A program made the translations under genes and the position numbers. 64,000 bases of DNA. Source: JAWPMV01 sp038527215 (lineage in GTDB: Bacteria > Bacteroidota > Bacteroidia > J057). The notes below the pieces were generated by a model. That model made no database searches, was not told the DNA's origin, and saw only the letters and a list, made by a program, of their open reading frames with translations. Location of the stretch: contig JBCBGC010000014.1 in assembly GCA_038527215.1 (NCBI GenBank), forward strand, positions 19,567-83,566, in the 5' to 3' direction. The stretch's first letter is position 1; each line of letters begins with the position of its first letter. Shown here one piece after another: positions 27,483 to 35,584 of this stretch.

Positions 27483-27731
27483 TCCCGGTCATTTGTTTGC
27501 TGTAAAACGCTTGTTAGGGAGAGAATATTCGTAACTCTAACATTCCAAATTTAATATATGTTCACAGAGAATGAAAAGATTCTTAAAATTTAGGCTGCTT
27601 TCCTTAATTCTGTAGGGGATAAGCCTGTGGATGAGGTTGCTTTTCGGGGAAAAAATTACATTGATTAAAAAATTTGATTAGAAATTTAAAGCGGGGCCTT
27701 CTATCTTTTCCTCCCTACAAGCAAAAATCAT

Positions 27732-28289
27732 ATGAAAGGAGTAATTTTTACAGAATTTCTCGAAATGGTAGAAGGGGAATTCGGCTTTGAGATTGCAGAT
27801 AAGATCGTCCAGGAGGCAGAACTCGCCTCGGGAGGCGTTTACACAGCCCTGGGAACCTACGATCACCAGGAGATGGTGAGCATGGTGGTTAACCTCAGCC
27901 AGGCCACTGAAATTTCTGTCCCCAAGCTCTTGCACGCATTCGGTGAGCATGCTTTTGGCCAATTTTCGAAATCCTATGGGGTATTTTTTGAGAAAGCTAC
28001 CGGGACCATTGATTTTTTGAGTCGTCTGGAAAACTACATTCATGTGGAGGTGCTGAAACTGTACCCGGATGCTGAGTTGCCTCGTTTCGAGATTCACCAA
28101 CCCAACCCAGGTATTCTGCAAATGATCTATCATTCAGATCGTGGACTGGCAGATTTTGCTGAAGGCTTGATCGCAGGTTGTATCAAACACTTTAAGGAAG
28201 ATGTCCAACTGACCAGAGAAGACCTCCATGAAAATAAAACCCATACCCGATTTACCTTGAGGCTTAACCCGGAAACTGCCAGCGTGTAA
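27732..28289 (+). CDS. H-NOX haem nitric-oxide/oxygen-binding sensor
   Basis: 185 residues, the length of a stand-alone H-NOX domain. The start MKGVIFTEFLEMVE is canonical. The haem ligands are in place: proximal H104 (NYIHVEVLKLYP), the structural P117, and the Y133-x-S135-x-R137 motif (YHSDR) that clasps the haem propionates. No distal tyrosine typical of oxygen-binding members is obvious by eye, so NO sensing is more likely, as in most aerobic bacteria. The hybrid kinase gene follows after 17 bp; H-NOX proteins usually inhibit such a kinase when NO is bound. Confidence 0.95.
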   Translation: MKGVIFTEFLEMVEGEFGFEIADKIVQEAELASGGVYTALGTYDHQEMVSMVVNLSQATEISVPKLLHAFGEHAFGQFSKSYGVFFEKATGTIDFLSRLENYIHVEVLKLYPDAELPRFEIHQPNPGILQMIYHSDRGLADFAEGLIAGCIKHFKEDVQLTREDLHENKTHTRFTLRLNPETASV

Positions 28290-28306
28290 TCCAAGCATCC
28301 TGAGGT

Positions 28307-29689
28307 ATGGAGGGAAAAGAGTTAGCAGCGCTAAAACGCATATTAAACCGTGAAAGAGCGGCCCGCAAGGCTGCCGAAGGCTTTCTGGAAGAAAAAGCCC
28401 GGGAAATTTATTATGCCAATAAAGAGCTTACAGCCCTCAATGAATCTTTGGAAGAAAAAATACGGGAGCGGACCAAAGAGATCGAGTGTTCCAATCAGGC
28501 CCTGCGGGAGGCCAAGGAGAAAGCAGAATTGGCCACCCGAGCCAAATCGGAATTTCTCTCCAACATGAGCCATGAGATTCGGAACCCCCTCAATGCTATC
28601 CTTAATTTAAGTGAACTCATCCTGCGAGACGTGTCGGATTCCCTGGCGTTGGAATATAGCCAGTCCATCCGGTATGCCGTGGGGAACTTGCTGGGGATCG
28701 TCAATGAAATCCTGGATTTTTCAAAGATAGAATCGGGTAAAATCAGTTTTGAACAGATTCCTTTCGAAATGGGCTGGGTGGTTAAAGGCCTGGAAGATAC
28801 CTTCATCCACCGGGTGACCGAAAAGGGCCTGACCTTCACGACTGAAGTTGACCCTCGCTTGCCAGCCATCCTGATAGGTGACCAGGTCAAGCTGAACCAA
28901 ATCCTAATGAACCTGATCGGGAATGCCCTCAAATTCACCCCTGAGGGACACATCCGGTTGCGCGTTTCCCAGAAAGACCAGGATGAGGATATCTGCTGGC
29001 TCAGCTTTGAAGTGGAGGATACCGGCATTGGGATTCCCCTCGAAAAGCAAAAACACATTTTTGAGAGTTTTCAACAAGCCGATTCTGCTACCACGCGGCA
29101 GTACGGTGGTACGGGATTGGGCCTGACCATCACCCGAAAACTGATTGAATTGCAAGGCGGCACCATCCGTCTTACTTCTAAAGTGGGGCGGGGGAGTCTC
29201 TTCAGCTTTCGCTTACCCTTTGCCAAAGGTAGTCGGCAAGACCTACAAGCGATGGTGCAACAAGAAGAGGCGCGGGACATCGATATCAGCGGCTTGAAAA
29301 TTCTGGCCGTGGAGGACATAGAAATGAACCGTTTTACCATGGACAGAATTTTTCGCCGCAAAGGCATAGAAGCGGTTTTTGCTACTAATGGGCAGGAAGC
29401 CCTGGATGCCGCAGGCGCGCAGGCCTTTGACCTGATTTTGATGGACTTGCATATGCCGGTGATGGATGGGCACACGGCTGCGGTCAAAATCCTGGAGGGG
29501 GAAGCAGGCACCCTAAACAAGGGAACCCCTATTACCATTCTTTCTGCCGACATTTTCAGCCATACCCGTCACGAATTAGAAGCCTTAGGGGTCTATGGGT
29601 TTTTGGCCAAGCCACTCGAAATGGATCCCTTTTATCACTTCCTCGGCCAACTGGCACTGGAGCGTAATCAGCGGGGTTCTCTCGGGTAA
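28307..29689 (+). CDS. Cytosolic hybrid histidine kinase paired with H-NOX
   Basis: 460 residues. The N-terminal ~80 residues are a charged coiled coil (LNESLEEKIRERTKEIE) without membrane helices. Then HisKA with H89 (FLSNMSHEIRNPLNA), HATPase (NLIGNALKFTPEGHIRLRV, VEDTGIGIPLEK, YGGTGLGLTITRKL), and a C-terminal receiver with acceptor D380 (DLILMDLHMPVMDG). The lack of its own sensor domain fits control in trans by the H-NOX protein encoded 17 bp upstream. In H-NOX/HK systems of other bacteria the output goes to cyclic-di-GMP or biofilm control; the final output here is not visible in the window. Confidence 0.94.
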   Translation: MEGKELAALKRILNRERAARKAAEGFLEEKAREIYYANKELTALNESLEEKIRERTKEIECSNQALREAKEKAELATRAKSEFLSNMSHEIRNPLNAILNLSELILRDVSDSLALEYSQSIRYAVGNLLGIVNEILDFSKIESGKISFEQIPFEMGWVVKGLEDTFIHRVTEKGLTFTTEVDPRLPAILIGDQVKLNQILMNLIGNALKFTPEGHIRLRVSQKDQDEDICWLSFEVEDTGIGIPLEKQKHIFESFQQADSATTRQYGGTGLGLTITRKLIELQGGTIRLTSKVGRGSLFSFRLPFAKGSRQDLQAMVQQEEARDIDISGLKILAVEDIEMNRFTMDRIFRRKGIEAVFATNGQEALDAAGAQAFDLILMDLHMPVMDGHTAAVKILEGEAGTLNKGTPITILSADIFSHTRHELEALGVYGFLAKPLEMDPFYHFLGQLALERNQRGSLG

Positions 29690-29724
29690 AAAGCCTACCT
29701 TGAGCAGCAATAACGAATCAGATT

Positions 29725-29940
29725 ATGCGGAAAAACGAAAAAATCATTTCCATCTTTGTTCCCCAGAAAGAATATGATGCCGGTGCCATAGATGTTACTG
29801 AAAAACTCTATGAGGCCATTCCCAAAGACCAGATTGAGGCGGTAAAATATATGATGCCCTCCAGTGTAGAGAAAGGCATCTACTTCAACATTGTCCTAAT
29901 CAAAAAAGAGGCGGACGACGAGAAAAAAGTGGGTTTCTAG
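29725..29940 (+). CDS. Small protein of unknown function downstream of the H-NOX kinase
   Basis: 71 residues, soluble, mixed charge (MRKNEKIISIFVPQKEYDAG, ending DDEKKVGF). I do not recognise a domain. It begins 35 bp after the hybrid kinase and is on the same strand, so it may be the third gene of the H-NOX operon. Its stop overlaps the stop region of the convergent sialidase by 4 bp. The codon use resembles its neighbours, which supports a real gene despite the size. Confidence 0.65.
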   Translation: MRKNEKIISIFVPQKEYDAGAIDVTEKLYEAIPKDQIEAVKYMMPSSVEKGIYFNIVLIKKEADDEKKVGF

Positions 29941-31103
29941 GGAGCCTTAGGGGCTTTTAGGCCTACAAAGCAGATCGCTTCGTAAGGGGAATTTTCTCCG
30001 CATTCAAAGAGGCAGCCCAATCCCTGTCCGCCGACCCTTGCCAGGGCCGAATAGGCCGAAGGGCCGGGGAAGATCGTCTGGCTATAGGGCCAGGTATTCC
30101 CTTCGTCAAAAGAATATTTGATCATGAGGTTTTCCCGACGGAGACTGGCAGGGTTAGCAAAAACCACCAAGCCGGGATGTAGGCTATCCGCCCAGGTGTA
30201 CCGCAGCAAACTGGCCTGACAGACGGGTTCGATTAGGCTCACCATATCAGCGGGTTGACTCCAGGTCATCCCCCCGTCTGTACTGAGGGCTTGCTGCCGG
30301 AAATTTCGTCCGCTATAGGCCCGCATATTGAGCAGGAGTCCGCCCGGCGGATCCTGGACTTCAGTAATCTGACATTCGTTTACCAAAGGAGAAACAGTAC
30401 CCCCCAGTTCCCAGGTTTTTCCCCCGTCATCGCTAAAAATAATATGGCTCTTATAGCTAAGCTGCAGGCTGTCGGGGAGGACGCTGTCCACGCTATGGTC
30501 GCAGGGCACAATCAGACGTCCGGCATGAGGCCCCTTTTGGACTTGAATGCCAATGCCTGGTCCAGTCGCATACCAGCGCCAGCTGCTGTCTTTTACTGAG
30601 GCGGTGATTTCCCGAGGCGAGGACCAGCTATGGCCATCATCTTCACTGAAAAGGTAGTACACCCTGCGCCCTGCCTCGCTTTGACCCAACATGATTTCTC
30701 TTTCCGAATCGCTTCCCAGGTTGGTGGTACACAAAAGATGCAGCATCTGCCGTTCTTCATCCCGGATGATGCAGGGATTGCCTACTACATGTTGTCCATC
30801 ATCCCAAATAAGCTGTAGGGAACTCCAATTGCTCCCTCCATCGCCAGAGCGTTTCATGACCAGGTCGATATCTCCTGTATCTCCCTGTCCTTCTTTTCGA
30901 CCTTCACAAATGGCCAGCAAACTTCCGGAAAAACTTTCAACCATGGCCGGAATCCGAAAGGTATGGTATCCCGCTTCCCCTGCTTCAAAAACAGTAGACC
31001 GCACCACCTCCTCCCAGGGTTGGAAGGCGGGCGCTTCAGCCCCGGAGGAACAACCCAGTGCCCCCACTAATAGGCTAAGCCATATGCCCATCCCCAGCCT
31101 CAT
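29937..31103 (-). CDS. Exo-alpha-sialidase lipoprotein (GH33-like)
   Basis: 388 residues with a lipobox ending at C18 (LVGALGC). The sialidase FRIP motif is at 49-52 (YHTFRIP), supplying the first catalytic arginine. Four Asp-box repeats mark the six-bladed propeller: SEDDGHSWSSP, SDDGGKTWELG, STDGGMTWSQP and the slightly degenerate SFDEGNTWPYS. A near match MKRSGDGGSNWSS is the first box. The acidic ICEGRKEGQGDTGDIDLVMK segment is typical of bacterial sialidases. It removes terminal sialic acid from glycoproteins at the cell surface. It is divergent from a GH92 gene, which together suggests N-glycan breakdown. Confidence 0.92.
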   Translation of the reverse strand: MRLGMGIWLSLLVGALGCSSGAEAPAFQPWEEVVRSTVFEAGEAGYHTFRIPAMVESFSGSLLAICEGRKEGQGDTGDIDLVMKRSGDGGSNWSSLQLIWDDGQHVVGNPCIIRDEERQMLHLLCTTNLGSDSEREIMLGQSEAGRRVYYLFSEDDGHSWSSPREITASVKDSSWRWYATGPGIGIQVQKGPHAGRLIVPCDHSVDSVLPDSLQLSYKSHIIFSDDGGKTWELGGTVSPLVNECQITEVQDPPGGLLLNMRAYSGRNFRQQALSTDGGMTWSQPADMVSLIEPVCQASLLRYTWADSLHPGLVVFANPASLRRENLMIKYSFDEGNTWPYSQTIFPGPSAYSALARVGGQGLGCLFECGENSPYEAICFVGLKAPKAP

Positions 31104-31404
31104 GTATGTGTTAGTTCAGACGATTTCACTGCCGCAAAATTAAATCTTTCGGGGAATTAATCACGGATTTTACCCATCTCTACGCAAATTTGCTCCTTTC
31201 ACCCGTACTTTATTCCCGTTATCGAAAAATGGCATTTATCTTGAACGGTAGTTGAAAGTATCGCCAGACTAAGCGAATTCATACAGCCTAAGAAAATTGC
31301 CCCGCCCCAGGAGGTTTCCCGCTCCTGCTTTTAAGACAGTCAAGCTGCCTGCCTGATCAGTAGCAGGTAGGTAAAAGCGTGGATATCGAGAAACCAACAA
31401 CCCG
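31104..31404. other. Divergent control region between sialidase and GH92 genes
   Basis: 301 bp carrying the outward promoters for both glycosidases. I cannot assign a promoter or operator with confidence; a short leftward frame over its right part (31269-31481) is not a credible gene. Confidence 0.45.
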
Positions 31405-33711
31405 ATGCGAAACCTCCTGTTTCTGGTATTACTAATAGGTGTAGGTGCCGCCTGTGAACCTCCTCTGGAACCAGCGTCCATTTCCTATTTTCCTTTTGTT
31501 GATCCCTTCATCGGTACAGCCCCTAGTACTACGCCTTCTGCCTTGCGGCATAGCGAAGCGCAGTCAGAACTACGGGGCCAGGTAGTGCCCACGGCAGGGG
31601 TGCCTTTTGGCATGACCCAATGGACGCCCCAAACCCGGGCTTCGGAGCAAAAGTGCATAGCTCCCTATTACTATATGGACAGTAGCTTTCAGGGGATCAG
31701 AGGGAGCCATTGGATGAGTGGCAGTTGTACCCAGGACTATGGGAGCATAACTTTGATGATAAGCCGCAGCCTGGAAACTGAGCCAGAAAGCTGGGCCGTT
31801 CCCTTTTCTCATGCGCAGGAAAAAAGCACGCCTGCTACGTATGAACTCACCCTACCTTATGTGAAATTGGCCATGACGGGCAGCTGTCGCGCGGGGGTGC
31901 TGCGCGCTACCTTCACCCAGGCGGACACCATTTACTGCTTGCTTACGCCCAACAGTGATGAAGGCGAGGGCGCGGTCTTGATAGACGAAAAGGCAGGCGA
32001 GATATACCTGAGAAACCCGGTCCATCGGATTTATCAGGGGTGGGACGAGCCCGCAGGATTCAGCGGACATTTTGTAGTCAGTATAGAAATGGAGAAAGGC
32101 GGCTATGGCAGTTGGCAGGGACAGCGCATTTATCAGGGAGAAAACGCAGTAGAAGGCAAAGGGCAACGGGTAGGTGCCTATGTGCGCAAGGTGGTCAAAG
32201 CAGGAGAGGTCTGGGAAATCCGCATAGGTAGCTCCTTTACCGATGAAACCCATGCCCGACAAAATATGGTCCGCGAACTTAGTCAAAAAGACTTTGCAGA
32301 AGTCGCCACCCTCGCCCAGGTACAGTGGGAAGAGAGTTTGGGCAAGGTAGAGGTCATTCAGGGAAAACCGGAAGACATGGAGCTTTTTTACACTTGTCTT
32401 TACCGGACCTGCTTACTACCCAGGGTATACAGCGATGTGGACGGAAGCTATCCTGCTTTTGGCGGGTCTGGTCGCATTCACCGAGCCGAAGGCTTCACCT
32501 ACTATGGCGATTTTAGTTTGTGGGATACCTACCGGGCCCAGCATCCCTTGCTGAATTTATTGCAGCCCGAACGAGCCGAGGATATGGTGCGCTCCCTGTG
32601 TATCAAGGCCTCTGAAGGCGGTTGGTTGCCTATTTTTCCCGCCTGGAATCAATATACCTCAGCCATGATTGGGGATCACGCAGTTTCGGTGCTAGCCGAT
32701 GCCTATGTCAAAGGCATTTGGTCAGAAGGCATCGCCCGGAATTATCATTATCTATGGCAAAATGCCATGGAAAGCCCGGAGACCCGGCAGGAATACCTAG
32801 ACGGAAAGGGCCGCAGAGCCCTTCAGAGCTATCTCTCTCTCGGCTATATTCCTTTAGATGATCCTGTCAAAGAATCCTTCCATAAAGCAGAGCAAGTCAG
32901 TCGCACCCTCGAATACGCGTATGATGATTTTGCCTTAAGCCAGATCGCCCGCGGAATCGGAAAAAGAAAGGATTTTGAACGATTCAAACTCCGGGGCCTG
33001 AATTATCAGCATGTGTTTGATCCTCGGGTGGGATTTGTCAGAGGGAAGTATAAGAACGGCCGCTGGACCCAGGATTTTGATCCAACTGAGAAGGCCGAAT
33101 ACATTACCGAAGGCAACGCCTGGCAATATACCTGGTATGTGCCCCATGATCCTTACGGTTTGATAGACCTGATGGGTGGGCAGCAGGCCTTTGGCCAGAA
33201 ACTCGATGCCCTGTTTGAACAGGAACAGTACTGGCATGGCAATGAACCCGGGCATCAAATTCCTTATTTATACCCTTATGCTCAACAGGCCTGGAAGACG
33301 CAACGCGATGTCAGCCGTATTCGGGCGGAGGAGTACGGTAACGGCCCTGGCGGCCTGACCGGGAATGAGGACGCCGGCCAAATGTGCGCCTGGTACGTGT
33401 TTTCTGCCCTGGGCTTTTATCCCGTATGTCCCGGAACCCCTTATTATGTGCTGGGCAGTCCTGCATTTGGAGAAGTCATCCTGCATATGCCGGAAGGCAA
33501 ATCCGTCCATTGGACCAACTATCTGCAAAGCGAGGAGAACATCTATATCGAATCCGCCCGGCGCAATGGCAAACCCTTCGAACGATCCTGGATTTCTCAC
33601 CAGGAGTTGAAGCAAGGCGGGAATTGGGAGTTGATCATGCAAAAAGCGCCGCAAAAAAACTGGCCCAGAGGCCCGTTGAGCACCCCGCCCGATTTGTACG
33701 CTGACTTCTAA
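31405..33711 (+). CDS. GH92 family alpha-mannosidase-like lipoprotein
   Basis: 768 residues with a lipobox ending at C17 (IGVGAAC). The N-terminal beta-sandwich begins with FVDPFIGTA and PTAGVPFGMTQWTP, and the catalytic (alpha/alpha)6 part contains FTYYGDFSLWDTYRAQHPLL, GGWLPIFPAWNQYTSAMIGDH and the signature GNEDAGQMCAWYVFSALGFY. These are the hallmarks of GH92, calcium-dependent exo-acting alpha-mannosidases that trim N-glycans. The length fits. Opposite the sialidase, it would act after sialic acid is removed, though beta-galactosidase and hexosaminidase steps are not encoded here. Confidence 0.94.
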   Translation: MRNLLFLVLLIGVGAACEPPLEPASISYFPFVDPFIGTAPSTTPSALRHSEAQSELRGQVVPTAGVPFGMTQWTPQTRASEQKCIAPYYYMDSSFQGIRGSHWMSGSCTQDYGSITLMISRSLETEPESWAVPFSHAQEKSTPATYELTLPYVKLAMTGSCRAGVLRATFTQADTIYCLLTPNSDEGEGAVLIDEKAGEIYLRNPVHRIYQGWDEPAGFSGHFVVSIEMEKGGYGSWQGQRIYQGENAVEGKGQRVGAYVRKVVKAGEVWEIRIGSSFTDETHARQNMVRELSQKDFAEVATLAQVQWEESLGKVEVIQGKPEDMELFYTCLYRTCLLPRVYSDVDGSYPAFGGSGRIHRAEGFTYYGDFSLWDTYRAQHPLLNLLQPERAEDMVRSLCIKASEGGWLPIFPAWNQYTSAMIGDHAVSVLADAYVKGIWSEGIARNYHYLWQNAMESPETRQEYLDGKGRRALQSYLSLGYIPLDDPVKESFHKAEQVSRTLEYAYDDFALSQIARGIGKRKDFERFKLRGLNYQHVFDPRVGFVRGKYKNGRWTQDFDPTEKAEYITEGNAWQYTWYVPHDPYGLIDLMGGQQAFGQKLDALFEQEQYWHGNEPGHQIPYLYPYAQQAWKTQRDVSRIRAEEYGNGPGGLTGNEDAGQMCAWYVFSALGFYPVCPGTPYYVLGSPAFGEVILHMPEGKSVHWTNYLQSEENIYIESARRNGKPFERSWISHQELKQGGNWELIMQKAPQKNWPRGPLSTPPDLYADF

Positions 33712-33963
33712 TCCAGCCATGGGTACCAAAAGCCGCCCATCCTGCCCTGTGGTTTTTTCCCAATAGGGGGAGAATCTTTAGGGAATTTTACCAATCCGGA
33801 CTGGAACTGCTGCGGATTTATCCCAAAAATATCTCGGAAAACCGGTAGAAAATCTCAATACGGGAATTTTGCTAGGTAATGCATCCCCATCAGCTTAAAG
33901 CCTTTTCTCTATGCGGAAGGCCTGGGCTAGCTTGCTGCTGTTTCACTCATTAAGCTCAAGCTC

Positions 33964-34479
33964 ATGAAAGCTATTATTTGTCTCCTTTTGTGGTTTTGTT
34001 TCGTGGATGTTGCTTCTCTTCATGCAGGGGAGAACGCCTCTCAGCCCTTACCGACTTTCCCGGCTACTTACGGACAGGAGAGTCAGGCTATGAAGCAGGC
34101 TACCCGGAAACGTGTGAAGCTTTTCTGGAAAAAAATAGTCTCTCCGACCGGTGATCTGGAAAGAAATGTCCGGAACCTCAAATGGGCGGGCAGGCTGGTT
34201 TTCGGCGGCTTGCTCTCAATTCCTGCGATCATTTGGGTTGGAACCACTTCCACTTTTTTTGCGGGTCTGATGCCCGCAATAGGGCTCATGGTTTTGATCA
34301 CCATGGTTTTCGCTGGCATTGTGGGCCTGATAGCCAGAAGTAAACTCCCCAAAACATCCGAATACCGGAAATGGCGCTTCCTCGGTCTGGCCAGCTTTGT
34401 TACGGCTACAGCTGTTTTGACCACAGGCGTTACCCTGATGACCAGATGGATCATTGAATGGTTCAACAGCTTCGGTTGA
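33964..34479 (+). CDS. Small membrane protein, paralogue 1 of 3
   Basis: 171 residues: signal peptide (LLLWFCFVDVASLHA), a basic linker (KQATRKRVKLFWKKIVSPTG), then three hydrophobic helices with a conserved turn GLIARSKLPKTSEYRKWR between the second and third. No known domain. The two following genes encode proteins of the same plan and size; shared marks are the AG[EQ]xA cleavage site, the WKK motif and the (R)xKL-K-W/R turn. They precede a TonB receptor gene on the same strand. The role is unknown; an envelope function is inferred from location. Confidence 0.85.
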   Translation: MKAIICLLLWFCFVDVASLHAGENASQPLPTFPATYGQESQAMKQATRKRVKLFWKKIVSPTGDLERNVRNLKWAGRLVFGGLLSIPAIIWVGTTSTFFAGLMPAIGLMVLITMVFAGIVGLIARSKLPKTSEYRKWRFLGLASFVTATAVLTTGVTLMTRWIIEWFNSFG

Positions 34480-34525
34480 TCCGCCACCTCCTTCGACCCT
34501 TTTCTCCACCTCTAATCCTGAAAAA

Positions 34526-34996
34526 ATGAAACCCACCATTATCCTCAGCCTAAGTTTTATGATCCTTATCGGTTCTCCTCTATACGCTGGACAAAACGCT
34601 GCTGCTATCTCTGAACAGGGTATAGTGGCACAGGAAAAAGCCTCCGGAAATTTTTCTCTGAAGCACATCCGGAAATCCTTGAAAGCCTGGAAAAAAAGCC
34701 AGAAGGCCAGAGGTGATGCTGATGAGCCATTGAAAAAACGGGCCGTGTGGAGTCTGGTCCTCGTACTGGGAGGGTTGGCCCTGGTATTTGTCCCTGGAAT
34801 CAATACTGTGGGAGCCATTGCCTTCCTGGCCGGCGGCGTGCTAGGTCTGGTAACTCGCTCCAAACTGCGAGGTAAACCGCATTTGAAAAAATGGTACCGC
34901 ATGGCGACCGCCTCGGCTATTATTTCGGGTCTGGGGATGCTGGCCGTGATCGTAGCCCTGGGAGGCCTGTTTATTGAATTGGTCCGATACGCCTGA
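34526..34996 (+). CDS. Small membrane protein, paralogue 2 of 3
   Basis: 156 residues from the ATG at 34526 (MKPTIILSLSFMILIGSPLY), preferred over an upstream in-frame ATG at 34454 that overlaps the previous gene and delays the signal peptide. After the YAGQNAA site comes a basic helix (KSLKAWKKSQKARGD), then three hydrophobic segments, with GLVTRSKLRGKPHLKKW between the second and third. It lies 46 bp after paralogue 1. Same family, no recognised function. Confidence 0.85.
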   Translation: MKPTIILSLSFMILIGSPLYAGQNAAAISEQGIVAQEKASGNFSLKHIRKSLKAWKKSQKARGDADEPLKKRAVWSLVLVLGGLALVFVPGINTVGAIAFLAGGVLGLVTRSKLRGKPHLKKWYRMATASAIISGLGMLAVIVALGGLFIELVRYA

Positions 34997-35067
34997 GTCA
35001 GTCTGGGGACTTCACCCCATCCAACATCACTGTATAGCACAACACAATACTTTTACTTTATATCCAC

Positions 35068-35535
35068 ATGAAAACCATTCAATGTTTATTCCTAATCTGT
35101 TTCCTGGGCTGGAGTGCTCCGGCCGAAGCAGGTCAAGCACCCGAAGAAAAAGCACTATCCGCACCGGTAGCTCGATCCATTTCCCAGCCCGATGCCAAGC
35201 CCAAAACCTTTAAACGGAAACTGGTTCGGGTATGGAAAAAGCTGGTTGGCGATACCGAAGACCAAGAATTGAGGGCAGGCGCAAAATTGAGTTTTGGCCT
35301 GCTGATCGCCGGGATATTAATGCTCTTCATCCCTTACACCAACTTGTTTGGTTTGCTGATGCTGCTGACCAGTGGGATAATGGGCTTTTTTCTACGGCGA
35401 AGAATGAAAGACAAGCCCCAATTGAAGGATTCACGGACCCTGGCCTCCATTTCTGCCTTTGGCGGGCTGGGCCTATTCCTGGGGTTTGCAGGCATCCTCT
35501 ACTATTTGTTAGCGCTTCGGTTGGGCTTCGGGTAA
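35068..35535 (+). CDS. Small membrane protein, paralogue 3 of 3
   Basis: 155 residues: signal peptide ending EAGQA, a Pro/Lys-rich linker (KPKTFKRKLVRVWKKLVGD), then three hydrophobic segments with GFFLRRRMKDKPQLKDSR in the turn. It is closest in plan to paralogue 2. The TonB receptor gene starts 49 bp after its stop, so all four genes may form one operon. Function unknown. Confidence 0.85.
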   Translation: MKTIQCLFLICFLGWSAPAEAGQAPEEKALSAPVARSISQPDAKPKTFKRKLVRVWKKLVGDTEDQELRAGAKLSFGLLIAGILMLFIPYTNLFGLLMLLTSGIMGFFLRRRMKDKPQLKDSRTLASISAFGGLGLFLGFAGILYYLLALRLGFG

Positions 35536-35584
35536 AGACGGATCAACCGCTCTCTACATCTAACACACGCAAACAGTATAGAAC

